Of a stretch of DNA of 64,000 bases, positions 17,625 to 27,300 are shown in pieces. This DNA is from Nisaea acidiphila. GTDB lineage: Bacteria > Pseudomonadota > Alphaproteobacteria > Thalassobaculales > Thalassobaculaceae. Both the position numbers and the translations under genes were made by a program. The DNA lies in the NCBI RefSeq assembly GCF_024662015.1, contig NZ_CP102480.1:902501-966500 (forward strand), read 5' to 3'. Position 1 is the first letter of the stretch. Each line of letters opens with the position of its first letter. The notes under the pieces are model-generated. The model saw only the letters and a list, made by a program, of their open reading frames with translations. It did not search any database and was not told the DNA's origin.

Positions 17625-17921
17625 TCAGAGCGTAGGACGTTGATGGAAACCGGACTGGCCCGGCGGGTCGGTATCGTCGAAACACTCGATGCCGCTGACC
17701 TGCGCTGCCGGAGGACCGGCTCGGCAGGCCTCGATCATCGCATCCACCCGCTCCGCCGGACCCGAAAAAACCGCTTCCACCGTCCCGTCGCTCCGGTTTC
17801 GGACCCAGCCGTCGAGACCGGTGGCGCTTGCCTCGCCAACGGTCCAGCCCCGGTACCAGACACCCTGAACACGCCCGGAGATCACCACACGCACTGTTGT
17901 CCGCGGTACATGCTCGCTCAT
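17625..17921 (-). CDS. acyP: Acylphosphatase
   Basis: A 98-residue acylphosphatase, which hydrolyses acyl phosphates such as carbamoyl- or acetyl-phosphate. The signature GRVQGVWYRGWT (about 16-27) contains the phosphate-binding arginine, and GWVRNRSDGTVEAVFSG holds the catalytic asparagine. The fold is the small ferredoxin-like alpha/beta sandwich. The end is slightly extended with FHQRPTL. It is 14 bp upstream of the small HEPN-like gene on the same strand. Confidence 0.93.
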   Translation of the reverse strand: MSEHVPRTTVRVVISGRVQGVWYRGWTVGEASATGLDGWVRNRSDGTVEAVFSGPAERVDAMIEACRAGPPAAQVSGIECFDDTDPPGQSGFHQRPTL

Positions 17922-18094
17922 CGTCCCGCCGCCTGTTCCCCGATGTTGCGCTCCTTAGGGAAGAGGTACCTAAAGCATGGCCCGCTGTATAGGCTGCGGT
18001 CGCAGAACCGGCCCGATTCCCGTCGATACACCGCAACCGCGGGCACCACCTTCCGCACTTCCGGCGGCAGTTTACGGGCTTCACCAGATCGGCC

Positions 18095-18124
18095 TTGCCG
18101 CCCTGCCGGGCCGGTGCGTATAAG
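18095..18124 (+). promoter_or_regulatory. Candidate pyrB promoter
   Basis: TTGCCG at 18095-18100 and TATAAG at 18119-18124 are separated by 18 bp. Transcription would start about 7 bp downstream, only a few bases before the pyrB ATG at 18134. The ATG has no Shine-Dalgarno (AGAGCCCTTTA precedes it), so a leaderless or nearly leaderless mRNA is possible. Confidence 0.45.
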
Positions 18125-18133
18125 AGCCCTTTA

Positions 18134-19117
18134 ATGACTAGCTCTCAGCCATCGCCCCAAAGTGACGCGCCCGCGCTCCGACTCCAGCATCTGCTTGGAA
18201 TCGAGGGACTGTCGCGCCCCGACATCGAAGCGCTCCTGGACCTTTCCGACCGCTATGTCGATCTGAACCGCCGCGCGGAAAAGAAAATGTCCAGCCTGCG
18301 CGGGCGGACCATCATCAACCTTTTCTTCGAGGACTCGACGCGCACGCGGACGAGTTTCGAGCTCGCCGGAAAGCGGCTCGGCGCCGACGTGCTCAATATG
18401 TCGGTCGGTACCAGCTCGGTGAAGAAGGGTGAGACGCTGATCGACACGGCGGTCACCCTGAACGCGATGCATCCGGATGTGCTGACCATCCGGCACGGAG
18501 ATTCGGGCGCGGTTCACCTGCTGGCTCAAAAGGTCAATTGCGGCGTTATCAATGCCGGCGACGGCAGCCACGAACATCCGACCCAGGCCCTGCTCGACGC
18601 ACTGACGATCCGGCGGCGCAAGGGAGACATCACCGGGCTGACCGTCGCGATCTGCGGCGACGTCGCGCACAGCCGCGTTGCCCGTTCCAACATCCACCTG
18701 CTTTCGATCATGGGGGCGCGGGTCCGCATCGTCGCCCCGCCGACGCTGATCCCGGCCGGCCTCGACCGGCTCGGCGTCGAGATCCACCACGATATGCGCA
18801 CCGGTCTCGCCGACTGCGATATCGTGATGATGCTGCGGCTGCAGAACGAGCGCATGCAGGCGAGCTACATCCCCTCGGTCCGCGAATACTACAAGCTCTT
18901 CGGGCTCGACCACGAGAAGCTCGCGGTGGCCAAGCCGGATGCGCTGGTGATGCATCCGGGACCGATGAACCGGGGCGTCGAGATCGACTCGGACGTCGCG
19001 GACGATATCGAACGCAGCCTGATCCGCGAGCAGGTCGAGATGGGCGTCGCCGTCCGCATGGCCTGCCTCGAGGTACTGGCCCAGTCGCAGCTCGAACCGT
19101 GGGCGAAAAACCAGTGA
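18134..19117 (+). CDS. pyrB: Aspartate carbamoyltransferase catalytic subunit
   Basis: A 327-residue ATCase catalytic chain. It condenses carbamoyl phosphate and aspartate in pyrimidine synthesis. The carbamoyl-phosphate loop STRTRTSFE is at 68-76 and the HPTQALLD motif is intact. [10 protein letters not shown] and [11 protein letters not shown] are typical of the class associated with a dihydroorotase-like partner. I start at [11 protein letters not shown] because of the promoter position and family length. The stop overlaps the GTG of the next gene (GTGA), so the two products are made in step, as expected for subunits of one complex. No pyrI regulatory subunit is seen. Confidence 0.96.
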   Translation: MTSSQPSPQSDAPALRLQHLLGIEGLSRPDIEALLDLSDRYVDLNRRAEKKMSSLRGRTIINLFFEDSTRTRTSFELAGKRLGADVLNMSVGTSSVKKGETLIDTAVTLNAMHPDVLTIRHGDSGAVHLLAQKVNCGVINAGDGSHEHPTQALLDALTIRRRKGDITGLTVAICGDVAHSRVARSNIHLLSIMGARVRIVAPPTLIPAGLDRLGVEIHHDMRTGLADCDIVMMLRLQNERMQASYIPSVREYYKLFGLDHEKLAVAKPDALVMHPGPMNRGVEIDSDVADDIERSLIREQVEMGVAVRMACLEVLAQSQLEPWAKNQ

Positions 19118-20442
19118 ACCGCACGATTTTCAAGAACGCCCGCCTGCTCGACCCCGCCGCGGGGCTCGATGTTTCGGGCGCGATGCTGATCGAAGGCGCC
19201 CGGATCGCCGATATCGGCCCGAACGTTTTCGTCGACGCGGTGCAGGACGATGTCCATGTGGTGGACTGCAAGGGCCTGTGTCTCGCGCCGGGGATCGTCG
19301 ACATGCGGGTCTCCACGGGCGAGCCGGGGAACGAGCATATCGAGACCCTGGCCACAGCCGCCCAGGCCGCTGTCGCGGGCGGCGTCACCACGTTCGCCTG
19401 CCTGCCCAACACGGACCCGATCGTCGACGATGTCGCGGTGCTGGAATTCGTCGAGCGGCTCGGCCGCGATGTGGGACTGGTCAACATCCATTCCTACGCC
19501 GCCGCGACCAAGGGGCTGCAGGGCAAGGTGATGACCGAACTCGGCCTGCTGCACGAGGCAGGGGCGGCCGGCTTCACCGACGGCGGAAAGGCGATTGCCC
19601 ATGCCGGTGTGATGCGGCGCCTGCTGGCCTACGCCAAGCTCTTCGACACCATGATCGTCCAGCATCCGGAACTCCCCGAGCTGGTGGGCAGCGGCGTGAT
19701 GAACGAAGGCGAGACCGCGACCCGGCTCGGCCTTCCCGGCATTCCGGCCGTGGCCGAGGTCATGATGGTCGAGCGCGACCTGCGCCTGCTGGATCTGACC
19801 GGCGGGCGGCTGCACTTCTCCTGCCTCTCCACCCGGGACGCGATCGAGGCCGTGCGCCAGGCCAAGGCCCGCGGTCTCAGCGTCACCGCGGACACCGCCC
19901 CGCCCTATTTCGCGCTGACCGAATCCGAAGTGGTAGGCTACCGCACCTTCGCGAAGCTGTCGCCGCCGCTCCGCACCGAGGACGACCGCCGCGCAGTGAT
20001 CGAGGGCATCGCCGACGGCACCATCGACGCCATCGTCAGCGCCCATACGCCGGGCGACCGCGACCAGAAGCGCCTGCCATTCGGGCAGGCCGATTTCGGC
20101 GGCGTCGGGCTGGAAACCCTGCTCTCCGTCTCGCTTGAACTGGTCCACAATGGCGACGTGCCGATGCTGACCGTGTTGAAGGCATTGACGGAAACCCCGG
20201 CCGAGCTTCTGAAATTCCCGGCGGGCCGCCTGCGCAAGGGCCATCTCGCCGATTTCATTCTGTTCGACCCCGACCGGGCCGTCCGGATCGACCGGGACGA
20301 GCTGCGCGGCAAATCCCGCAACACGCCGTTCGACGAACGGCCCGTTCAGGGACGGGTCGAGCGAACCTACCGGGCCGGCAATCTCGTGTTCGATATCGAG
20401 ACCGCGCCGGCGCCGGAACGGCGGAGATTCCCGGATGCCTGA
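19114..20442 (+). CDS. pyrX: Dihydroorotase-like protein lacking metal ligands (PyrX/PyrC-prime type)
   Basis: A 442-residue amidohydrolase homologous to class I dihydroorotase, starting at a GTG that overlaps the pyrB stop. The active-site motif, normally DxHxHLREPG, reads [10 protein letters not shown] at 63-72, so both metal-binding histidines and the substrate arginine are gone. The later histidine of the HISHVST type is lost (LHFSCLST) and the aspartate of ATDHAP is replaced (VSAHTPG). This matches the non-catalytic PyrC-prime proteins that stabilise ATCase in Pseudomonas and relatives. The call is therefore a structural ATCase partner; an active dihydroorotase must be encoded elsewhere. 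Confidence 0.88.
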   Translation: MNRTIFKNARLLDPAAGLDVSGAMLIEGARIADIGPNVFVDAVQDDVHVVDCKGLCLAPGIVDMRVSTGEPGNEHIETLATAAQAAVAGGVTTFACLPNTDPIVDDVAVLEFVERLGRDVGLVNIHSYAAATKGLQGKVMTELGLLHEAGAAGFTDGGKAIAHAGVMRRLLAYAKLFDTMIVQHPELPELVGSGVMNEGETATRLGLPGIPAVAEVMMVERDLRLLDLTGGRLHFSCLSTRDAIEAVRQAKARGLSVTADTAPPYFALTESEVVGYRTFAKLSPPLRTEDDRRAVIEGIADGTIDAIVSAHTPGDRDQKRLPFGQADFGGVGLETLLSVSLELVHNGDVPMLTVLKALTETPAELLKFPAGRLRKGHLADFILFDPDRAVRIDRDELRGKSRNTPFDERPVQGRVERTYRAGNLVFDIETAPAPERRRFPDA

Positions 20443-21064
20443 CCTCTTGGGCTCGTTCGAATACACGTGGCCGTTCTACGCCTGCGCACTCGCGGCTTAT
20501 CTGCTCGGCTCGATCCCGTTCGGTCTCGTCTTCACCCGGCTCGCCGGGCTCGGCGACGTGCGCAAGATCGGCTCCGGCAGCATCGGGGCGACGAACGTGC
20601 TCCGGACCGGCAACAAGCTGATCGCACTCGCCACGCTGATCTGCGATGCCGGCAAGGGTGCGGCGGCCGTGCTGATCGCCGCCCGCTACGGCCCAGACAT
20701 GGCTGTGATCGCAGCGGCCTGCTCGCTTCTCGGGCACTGCTTTCCGGTCTGGCTCAAATTCAAGGGGGGCAAAGGCGTTGCAACTGCGTTCGGCACCCTC
20801 ATCGCACTGTCTCCCGCCGTCGCGGCGCTCGCTGGCCTGACCTGGCTCGCGATGGCGGTGCTGTTCCGCTATTCCTCTCTTTCTGCCCTCACCGCCTGCC
20901 TCGCCGCGCCATCCTATATGGAGTGGCTGGTCGACCGACAGCACGCGGAACTGGCGGCCTTCATGGCGGTGCTGATCTTCATCCGCCACCACGCCAATAT
21001 TCGCCGTCTTCTGAAAGGCGAGGAAAGCAAGATCAACTTGTCCAAGAAGAAACCCGCCGCCTGA
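20435..21064 (+). CDS. plsY: Glycerol-3-phosphate acyltransferase PlsY
   Basis: A 209-residue inner-membrane protein with about five membrane helices. The three PlsY motifs are visible: GSIPFGLVFTR near the N-terminus, GSGSIGATNVLRTGNK (glycerol-phosphate binding), and GHCFPVWLKFKGGKGVAT. It transfers acyl groups from acyl phosphate to glycerol-3-phosphate, the first step of phospholipid synthesis with PlsX. The C-terminus is lysine-rich (NLSKKKPAA). The start overlaps the preceding gene by 8 bp, so it belongs to the pyr transcript. Confidence 0.96.
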   Translation: MPDLLGSFEYTWPFYACALAAYLLGSIPFGLVFTRLAGLGDVRKIGSGSIGATNVLRTGNKLIALATLICDAGKGAAAVLIAARYGPDMAVIAAACSLLGHCFPVWLKFKGGKGVATAFGTLIALSPAVAALAGLTWLAMAVLFRYSSLSALTACLAAPSYMEWLVDRQHAELAAFMAVLIFIRHHANIRRLLKGEESKINLSKKKPAA

Positions 21065-21128
21065 CCGTCGCCTTGACGCGCAGAAATCCTCCTGATCCGT
21101 CCATGACGAGGTGGAGAGGAGAGCTGCG

Positions 21129-22271
21129 ATGGTCAGAGAATACAGAGCGCCCGGCGCCCCCGACGCGGCGGAACGGATGGCGCGCCTTCGGCTGATCCGG
21201 ACGGAGAATGTCGGGCCGGTTACCTTCCAGCATTTGCTGACCCGCTTCGGCTCCGCAACGGAAGCGGTCGAACACCTGCCAGACCTCGCCCGCCGCGGCG
21301 GGCGGAAGGCGCGGCTGAAGATTCCGGCCGCTTCGGACATCGAAAAGGAAATTACGGCGAATGAGCTGGAGGGCGCCCGGATCGTGGTTATCGGGGAGCC
21401 GGACTACCCCGCCATGCTGGCGCAGATCGAAGGCGCCCCGGTCGCACTCTCCTTGATGGGGCATCCCCATCTCTTTCTCGAACCCTCGGTCTCCATCGTC
21501 GGCGCCCGCAATGCCTCCGGCAACGCCATTCGCTTCACCGAACGCATTGCGAAGGAACTGGGCGCGCACGGGATCGTGATCGTCTCCGGTCTTGCCCGTG
21601 GCATCGACACGGCAGCGCATCAGGGCGCACTGGAAACCGGCACCGTAGCGGTCGTCGCAGGCGGGGCCGATATCGTCTATCCGCCTGAGAACGAGGCGCT
21701 GCGCGCCCGCATCGTCGCTGAGGGGGCGCTGGTGGCGGAAGCACCGATCGGCACCCGCCCGCTCGCCCGGCACTTCCCCGCCCGCAACCGGATCATCTCC
21801 GGCCTGACAAGGGCGACGCTGGTGATCGAGGCGGCAAAGAAATCCGGCTCCCTGATTACCGCACGGTTCGCCGCCGACCAGGGCCGCGAGGTCTGCGCCG
21901 TGCCGGGATCGCCGATGGATCCCCGTTGCGCCGGAAGCAACGGGTTGCTCCGGGACGGCGCCCACCTGATCGAGCGCGCGGAGGACGTTCTGACGATCCT
22001 GCTCGCAGGCGGCATCCGGGAAGATACGGCGCCGGCGGAAGAATTTTCGATCACCGGCACGCCACCTCAAATCATTGAGGAAATCGACGACTCGACCCGG
22101 TCGTCGGTCCTCGCATTACTGGATGCGACGCCGCTACCGGTTGACGAAATCATTCGCCGGTGCCAATTGTCACCGCCGGTGGTCCTTACCATCCTTCTGG
22201 AAGCGGAGCTCGCTGGCGAAGCCGAGCGCCACCCCGGAAACAGCGTGGCGCGGCGCTATAACCCTCCGTAA
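21129..22271 (+). CDS. dprA: DNA-processing protein DprA
   Basis: A 380-residue DprA/Smf protein that loads RecA on incoming single-stranded DNA. The N-terminal helical (SAM-like) part is followed by the Rossmann-like core with SIVGARNASGNAIRF, VSGLARGIDTAAHQGAL, NRIISGLTRATLVIEA and GSLITARFAADQGREVCAVPGSP. The C-terminal 60 residues form the DprA winged-helix domain (LLDATPLPVDEIIRRCQLSP). The start MVREYRAP follows GGAGAGGAGAG. The domain order is complete, so transformation-related function is plausible, although DprA alone does not show competence. Confidence 0.95.
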   Translation: MVREYRAPGAPDAAERMARLRLIRTENVGPVTFQHLLTRFGSATEAVEHLPDLARRGGRKARLKIPAASDIEKEITANELEGARIVVIGEPDYPAMLAQIEGAPVALSLMGHPHLFLEPSVSIVGARNASGNAIRFTERIAKELGAHGIVIVSGLARGIDTAAHQGALETGTVAVVAGGADIVYPPENEALRARIVAEGALVAEAPIGTRPLARHFPARNRIISGLTRATLVIEAAKKSGSLITARFAADQGREVCAVPGSPMDPRCAGSNGLLRDGAHLIERAEDVLTILLAGGIREDTAPAEEFSITGTPPQIIEEIDDSTRSSVLALLDATPLPVDEIIRRCQLSPPVVLTILLEAELAGEAERHPGNSVARRYNPP

Positions 22272-22336
22272 TTGCGAGGGTTTTCGATGCCGCTGCCGGG
22301 CCACCGCCGCTAAGGAAAGGACGTCCGGTTAGCCGC

Positions 22337-24991
22337 ATGAAAGTTGTCGTCGTCGAATCGCCGGCCAAAGCGAAAACCATCAACAAGTATCTTGGCAGCG
22401 ACTACAAGGTCCTCGCCAGTTACGGCCATATCCGCGATCTGCCGTCGAAAGACGGCTCGGTCGATCCCGAAGCCGATTTCGCCATGATCTGGGAAGCCCA
22501 GCCGCGGGCCGAGAAGCAGATCAAGGAAATCGCGAGTGCCGTGAAGGGCGCGGAAAGCCTCTATCTCGCGACTGACCCGGATCGCGAGGGCGAGGCGATT
22601 TCCTGGCACGTGCAGAACGTGCTTTCCGACCGCAAAGCGCTGAAGGGCGTCGACGTAAAGCGCGTGGTCTTTAACGAGATCACCAAGCGCGCCGTGCTGG
22701 ATGCGATCGACAACCCGCGCGATCTCGACCAGGACCTGGTCGATGCCTATCTCGCCCGCCGGGCGCTCGACTATCTGGTCGGCTTCACGCTCTCGCCGGT
22801 GCTCTGGCGCAAGCTGCCGGGCTCGCGCTCGGCCGGCCGCGTTCAATCCGTCGCGCTGCGCCTGATCTGCGAGCGCGAAGCCGAGATCGAGGCCTTCCGC
22901 TCCGACGAATACTGGACCATCGACGCGACCTTCCGCACGAAAGAGCGAAAGAATTTCGTCGCGCGCCTGACCCATCTCGACGGCGAGAAGCTGGAGAAAC
23001 TCTCCATCGGCACCGAAGCGGCCGCGAAAGCGGCCGTGGAGCGCCTCGAAGGCGGCAGCTACACGGTGCGCTCGCTTGAGAAGAAGCAGACCAAGCGCAA
23101 CCCCTACCCGCCTTTCACCACCTCAACCCTGCAACAGGAAGCCTCCCGCAAGCTCGGCTTCGGCGCCTCGCGCACCATGCAGCTGGCGCAGAAGCTCTAT
23201 GAGGGTATCGATCTCGGCGGCGAGACGGTCGGTCTCATCACCTACATGCGGACCGACGGCGTACAGCTCAGCCAGGAGGCCGTGTTCGCGATCCGCGACG
23301 ATATCGGCAAGAATTTCGGCGACCGGTACCTGCCGAACAGCCCGCGGATGTACAAGAACAAGGCGAAGAACGCGCAGGAAGCCCACGAGGCGATCCGCCC
23401 GACAGACGTGCGCCGGCACCCGAAGCAGATGGCGGCCCATCTCGACAAGGACATGGCCCGGCTCTACGAGCTGATCTGGAAACGCTCCGTCGCCTGCCAG
23501 ATGGCGAGCGCCGAACTGGACCAGACCACTGCGATCATCGGCGCCGCCGACAAAAGGGCGGAACTTCGGGCCACGGGCTCCATCATTACGTTCGACGGCT
23601 TCCTGAAGCTCTATCAGGAGACCCGTGACGATCCGGCGCAGGATGGCGATGAGGACGGCAAGCTGCTGCCCGCGATGGCCGAGGGCGAGGCGCTGGCGCA
23701 CGATAAGACCGAGCCCGAGCAGCATTTCACCCAGCCGCCGCCGCGCTACAGCGAGGCGAGCCTGGTGAAGAAGCTGGAAGAGCTCGGCATCGGCCGGCCC
23801 TCGACCTATGCCAGCATCCTGCAGGTGCTGCAGGACCGGAACTATGTCCGGCTCGACAAGCGCCGCTTCATTCCGGAGGACCGTGGCCGCCTGGTCACCA
23901 CCTTCCTCTCGAACTTCTTCACCCGCTATGTGCAGTACAACTTCACGGCGGAGATGGAGGACGCGCTCGACAATATCGCCGAGGGCACCATCGCCTGGAA
24001 GAAGGTCCTGCAGGACTTCTGGCAAGCCTTCCACGCCGCCGTGGACAACACCAAGGACCTGAAGATCTCCGACGTGCTGAATGCGCTGGACGAGGAACTC
24101 GGTCCGCATTTCTTCCCGGTCGACGAGAACGGCGAAAGCGTGCGCGCCTGCCCGACCTGCAGCAACGGCCGGCTCGGTCTCAAGCTCGGCAAGTTCGGGG
24201 CCTTCATCGGCTGCTCGAACTATCCGGAATGCAAATACACGCGGCAGATGACCCAGGCCGGCGACGGCAGCGAGGACGGCACCGCCGATCTCGCCAACGG
24301 CCCGAAGATCCTCGGCCAGGATCCGGCGACCGGGCTTGATGTCAGCCTGCGCAAGGGGCCCTACGGTACCTATGTGCAGCTCGGCGAAAAAACGGACGAC
24401 AATCCGAAACCGAAACGGGCCTCGCTCACCAAGGGCATGAACCCCGCCGAGGTTACGCTGGAAACCGCACTCAGCCTGCTGGCCCTGCCGCGCGAAGTCG
24501 GACCGGACCCGGAAAGCGGCGAAATCATCCTCGCCGGGATCGGGCGCTACGGCCCCTATCTCAAGATCGGCAGCACCTATATCTCCATCCCCGCCGGTGA
24601 CGATGTGCTGACAATCGGCATCAACCGTGCCGTCGACCTGATCGCCAACAATCCGAAGAAGAAGAACCCGGCCAAGGCACTCGGCGACTACGAAGGCAAG
24701 CCGATCACCGTCGGCGCAGGACGCTTCGGGCCCTATGTGAAGCATCAGAAGATCTACGCGACGATTCCGAAGAGCATGGTCCCGGAAGAGGTCACGCTGG
24801 AACAGGCGATTGAGCTGATCAAGGCGAAGGCCGAAAAGACCGGCGCCAAGAAGGCCCCGGCGAAGAAAACGCCCGCAAAGAAGGCCACGGCCAAGAAGAG
24901 CGCGGCGAAGAAGAAACCCGCGGCCAAGAAGACCGCCGCGAAGAAATCCGCCTCCGACAAGGACTCGGCCCAGGCGGCCGGGGACGACTAG
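22337..24991 (+). CDS. topA: DNA topoisomerase I
   Basis: An 884-residue type IA topoisomerase. The TOPRIM domain opens the protein (VVESPAKAKTINKYLG, with TDPDREGEAISWH). The active-site tyrosine lies in ITYMRTDGV. One C4 zinc ribbon follows (CPTCSNGRLG...CSNYPECKYT), then two alphaproteobacterial C-terminal repeats with GRYGPYLKIGSTYISIP and GRFGPYVKHQKIYATIP. The last 50 residues are a lysine/alanine tail of KKAPAKK-type repeats, a histone-H1-like DNA-binding end. It relaxes negative supercoils. It is 65 bp after dprA and 13 bp before rnr. Confidence 0.97.
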   Translation: MKVVVVESPAKAKTINKYLGSDYKVLASYGHIRDLPSKDGSVDPEADFAMIWEAQPRAEKQIKEIASAVKGAESLYLATDPDREGEAISWHVQNVLSDRKALKGVDVKRVVFNEITKRAVLDAIDNPRDLDQDLVDAYLARRALDYLVGFTLSPVLWRKLPGSRSAGRVQSVALRLICEREAEIEAFRSDEYWTIDATFRTKERKNFVARLTHLDGEKLEKLSIGTEAAAKAAVERLEGGSYTVRSLEKKQTKRNPYPPFTTSTLQQEASRKLGFGASRTMQLAQKLYEGIDLGGETVGLITYMRTDGVQLSQEAVFAIRDDIGKNFGDRYLPNSPRMYKNKAKNAQEAHEAIRPTDVRRHPKQMAAHLDKDMARLYELIWKRSVACQMASAELDQTTAIIGAADKRAELRATGSIITFDGFLKLYQETRDDPAQDGDEDGKLLPAMAEGEALAHDKTEPEQHFTQPPPRYSEASLVKKLEELGIGRPSTYASILQVLQDRNYVRLDKRRFIPEDRGRLVTTFLSNFFTRYVQYNFTAEMEDALDNIAEGTIAWKKVLQDFWQAFHAAVDNTKDLKISDVLNALDEELGPHFFPVDENGESVRACPTCSNGRLGLKLGKFGAFIGCSNYPECKYTRQMTQAGDGSEDGTADLANGPKILGQDPATGLDVSLRKGPYGTYVQLGEKTDDNPKPKRASLTKGMNPAEVTLETALSLLALPREVGPDPESGEIILAGIGRYGPYLKIGSTYISIPAGDDVLTIGINRAVDLIANNPKKKNPAKALGDYEGKPITVGAGRFGPYVKHQKIYATIPKSMVPEEVTLEQAIELIKAKAEKTGAKKAPAKKTPAKKATAKKSAAKKKPAAKKTAAKKSASDKDSAQAAGDD

Positions 24992-25004
24992 GCCGGCGGA
25001 GCGC

Positions 25005-27269
25005 GTGGCCGCCCACAAGAAGCCCCACGGCCTGCCAAGCCGGGAGGCTGTCCTCGAATTCATCAATGACAGCCCGACCCCGGTCGGACGCCGGGAGATC
25101 GCGCGCGCCTTCAACATCAAGGGCGCCGACCGGATTCCGCTGAAGGCGATGCTGAAGGATCTCGCCGCCGAGGGCGCGATCGATCTCGGGCGGGGGCGGC
25201 GGGCCGCCGCGCCGGGCAGTCTGCCCGAAATCACCGTTGTGGCCATCACCGGCATCGACGAGGACGGGCATGCGAGCGCCCGCCCGCTCTCCTGGCGCGA
25301 GGAGGGCGAGCCGCCCGCCATTTCCATCCCGCCCTCCACCCGCGCGCCGTCCGTCGGCGCGGGCGACCGTGCGCTGGTGAAACTCGAGCGGATTGATCAG
25401 GGCAAATATCGCGGCCGCATCATGCGCAAGCTCGACAGCCGCGGCGAACGGGTCGTCGGGCAACTGAAACGCGAGGGCAAGGGATTCCGGATCCTCCCGG
25501 CGGACCGGCGGGCGCGCGGCGACTATGTGGTCGAGCCCGGCGAGACAGCGGATGCCAAACCGGGCGAACTGGTCATCGCCGACGTCTTGCCGCGCGGCCG
25601 CATGGGACTGCGGCATGCCCGCGTGGTCGAGGTGCTGGGCGATGCCGGAGCCCCCCGGGCGGTCAGCCTGATCGCCATCGCGGAGCACGAGATCCCCTCG
25701 GTCTTCCCGGAGGCCTGCATCGGCCAAGCGGAGGCGGCGAAACCGGTCACGCTCGGGAAACGGACAGATCTCCGGAAAATCCCGCTGGTGACGATCGACG
25801 GCAGCGATGCGCGCGATTTCGACGACGCCGTCCACGCCGTCGCAGACGAGGACCCGAAGAACCCCGGCGGCTTCCGCATCCTGGTCGCGATCGCCGATGT
25901 CGCGCATTACGTCCGGCCCGGCGACACCCTCGACATCGAGGCGCACAGGCGCGGCAACTCGGTTTATTTCCCCGACCGCGTGGTGCCGATGCTGCCGGAG
26001 GCACTGTCGAACGGGCTCTGCTCGCTCCGTCCGAACGAGGACCGGGCCTGTCTCGCGGTCGAGATGGTTATCAATGCCCGCGGCCAGAAGGTGCGGCACA
26101 AGTTCATGCGCGGCCTGATGCGCTCCGAGGCGCGTTTGACCTACGAACAGGTTCAGGCCGCCGCCGACGGCGCCCCCGACACGGATATCGTCCCGGACGG
26201 GGTGATCGAACCGCTCTATGGCGCCTTCCGTCTGCTGCTCTCCGCCCGCGAGGAGCGCGGCGCGCTCGACCTCGATCTGCCGGAGCGCAAAGTCGTGCTG
26301 GGCGACGACGGCAAGGTGGCCTCGATCGAACCGCGCCAGCGCCTAGACAGCCATCGGCTGATCGAGGAGTTCATGGTGCTGGCGAACGTCGCCGCCGCCG
26401 AGACGCTGGAAGCCAAGCGCCGGCCGTGCATGTACCGGGTGCACGAGACGCCGGATCCGGAAAAGATCGACGCTCTGAAGGAGTATCTCGAGGGCCTGGA
26501 GCTCGCCTTCGGCACATCCGGCGTGATCCGGCCGAAAAGCTTCAACGAGCTGCTCGCCAAGGTCCGCGGCGGACCGCACGAGACGATCGTCAACGAACTG
26601 GTGCTGCGCAGCCAGAGTCAGGCCGTCTACAGCCCCGACAATCTCGGTCATTTCGGCCTCGGCCTCCGGCGCTACGCCCACTTCACGTCGCCGATCCGGC
26701 GATACTCGGACCTGCTGGTACACCGCGCGCTTATCGACGCGCACGGCTTCGGCAAGGACGGGCTTGGCGAGATCGATCTGCAGGACTTCAACGAGACCGC
26801 AGAACATATCTCCATGACCGAGCGCCGGGCGGCGGCGGCGGAACGTTCCGCCATCTCGCGCTATGTCGCGGCCTACCTTACGGATCAGGTCGGCAACACA
26901 TTCGAGGCCCGGGTGTCCGGCGTCGGCTCCGCCGGACTTTTCGTGGCTCTCGCTGGGATCGGCGCCGACGGCTTGCTGCCGATGAAGCGGCTACCCGGCG
27001 ATTTCTACGACCTCGACGATCACCGCCATTCCCTCAGCGGACGGGCAACGGGTCTGACCTTCAAGATCGGCGACCCGGTCACCGTCCGCCTTGTCGATGC
27101 CGATCCTCTGACCGGCGGCGTATTGCTCGATTACATTTCGGGCGGCACCGAGGGGCAACCTGGCGGTCAGCGCCGGGGCCGCCGGGCCGGTGGATATCGC
27201 AAGCATCGCGGCCGGCACAAGCACGGCCAGTCGGGGAGCGCTCGGGGGCGCCCGAAGAAGTCCCGCTGA
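25005..27269 (+). CDS. rnr: Ribonuclease R
   Basis: A 754-residue RNase II/R exonuclease. It has an N-terminal winged-helix region (RREIARAFNIKGADR), cold-shock-like domains, and the RNB catalytic domain with TIDGSDARDFDDAVHA (metal aspartates) and HFTSPIRRYSDLLVHRAL. An S1 domain (about 640-715) and a basic, arginine/lysine-rich tail follow, as in RNase R rather than RNase II. The start is a GTG (VAAHKKPHGL) preceded by GGCGGAG. It degrades structured RNA 3' to 5'. The gene is 13 bp after topA. Confidence 0.96.
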   Translation: MAAHKKPHGLPSREAVLEFINDSPTPVGRREIARAFNIKGADRIPLKAMLKDLAAEGAIDLGRGRRAAAPGSLPEITVVAITGIDEDGHASARPLSWREEGEPPAISIPPSTRAPSVGAGDRALVKLERIDQGKYRGRIMRKLDSRGERVVGQLKREGKGFRILPADRRARGDYVVEPGETADAKPGELVIADVLPRGRMGLRHARVVEVLGDAGAPRAVSLIAIAEHEIPSVFPEACIGQAEAAKPVTLGKRTDLRKIPLVTIDGSDARDFDDAVHAVADEDPKNPGGFRILVAIADVAHYVRPGDTLDIEAHRRGNSVYFPDRVVPMLPEALSNGLCSLRPNEDRACLAVEMVINARGQKVRHKFMRGLMRSEARLTYEQVQAAADGAPDTDIVPDGVIEPLYGAFRLLLSAREERGALDLDLPERKVVLGDDGKVASIEPRQRLDSHRLIEEFMVLANVAAAETLEAKRRPCMYRVHETPDPEKIDALKEYLEGLELAFGTSGVIRPKSFNELLAKVRGGPHETIVNELVLRSQSQAVYSPDNLGHFGLGLRRYAHFTSPIRRYSDLLVHRALIDAHGFGKDGLGEIDLQDFNETAEHISMTERRAAAAERSAISRYVAAYLTDQVGNTFEARVSGVGSAGLFVALAGIGADGLLPMKRLPGDFYDLDDHRHSLSGRATGLTFKIGDPVTVRLVDADPLTGGVLLDYISGGTEGQPGGQRRGRRAGGYRKHRGRHKHGQSGSARGRPKKSR

Positions 27270-27300
27270 CGCGTGCGGTTTTTCCGCCTATAGTGCGCGA

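Noticed and set aside
18538-19113. Upstream extension of the dihydroorotase-like frame into pyrB
   Set aside because: It is arginine/proline-rich read-through of pyrB in another frame; the GTG overlapping the pyrB stop gives the family start.
21033-22070. Minus-strand open frame opposite dprA
   Set aside because: DprA motifs are complete on the plus strand; the antisense translation is compositionally biased.
24820-24980. Short tandem repeat at the 3' end of topA
   Set aside because: The lysine/alanine codon repeats (AAGAAG/GCC types) encode the basic tail of the protein and are degenerate at DNA level; not a separate repeat element.
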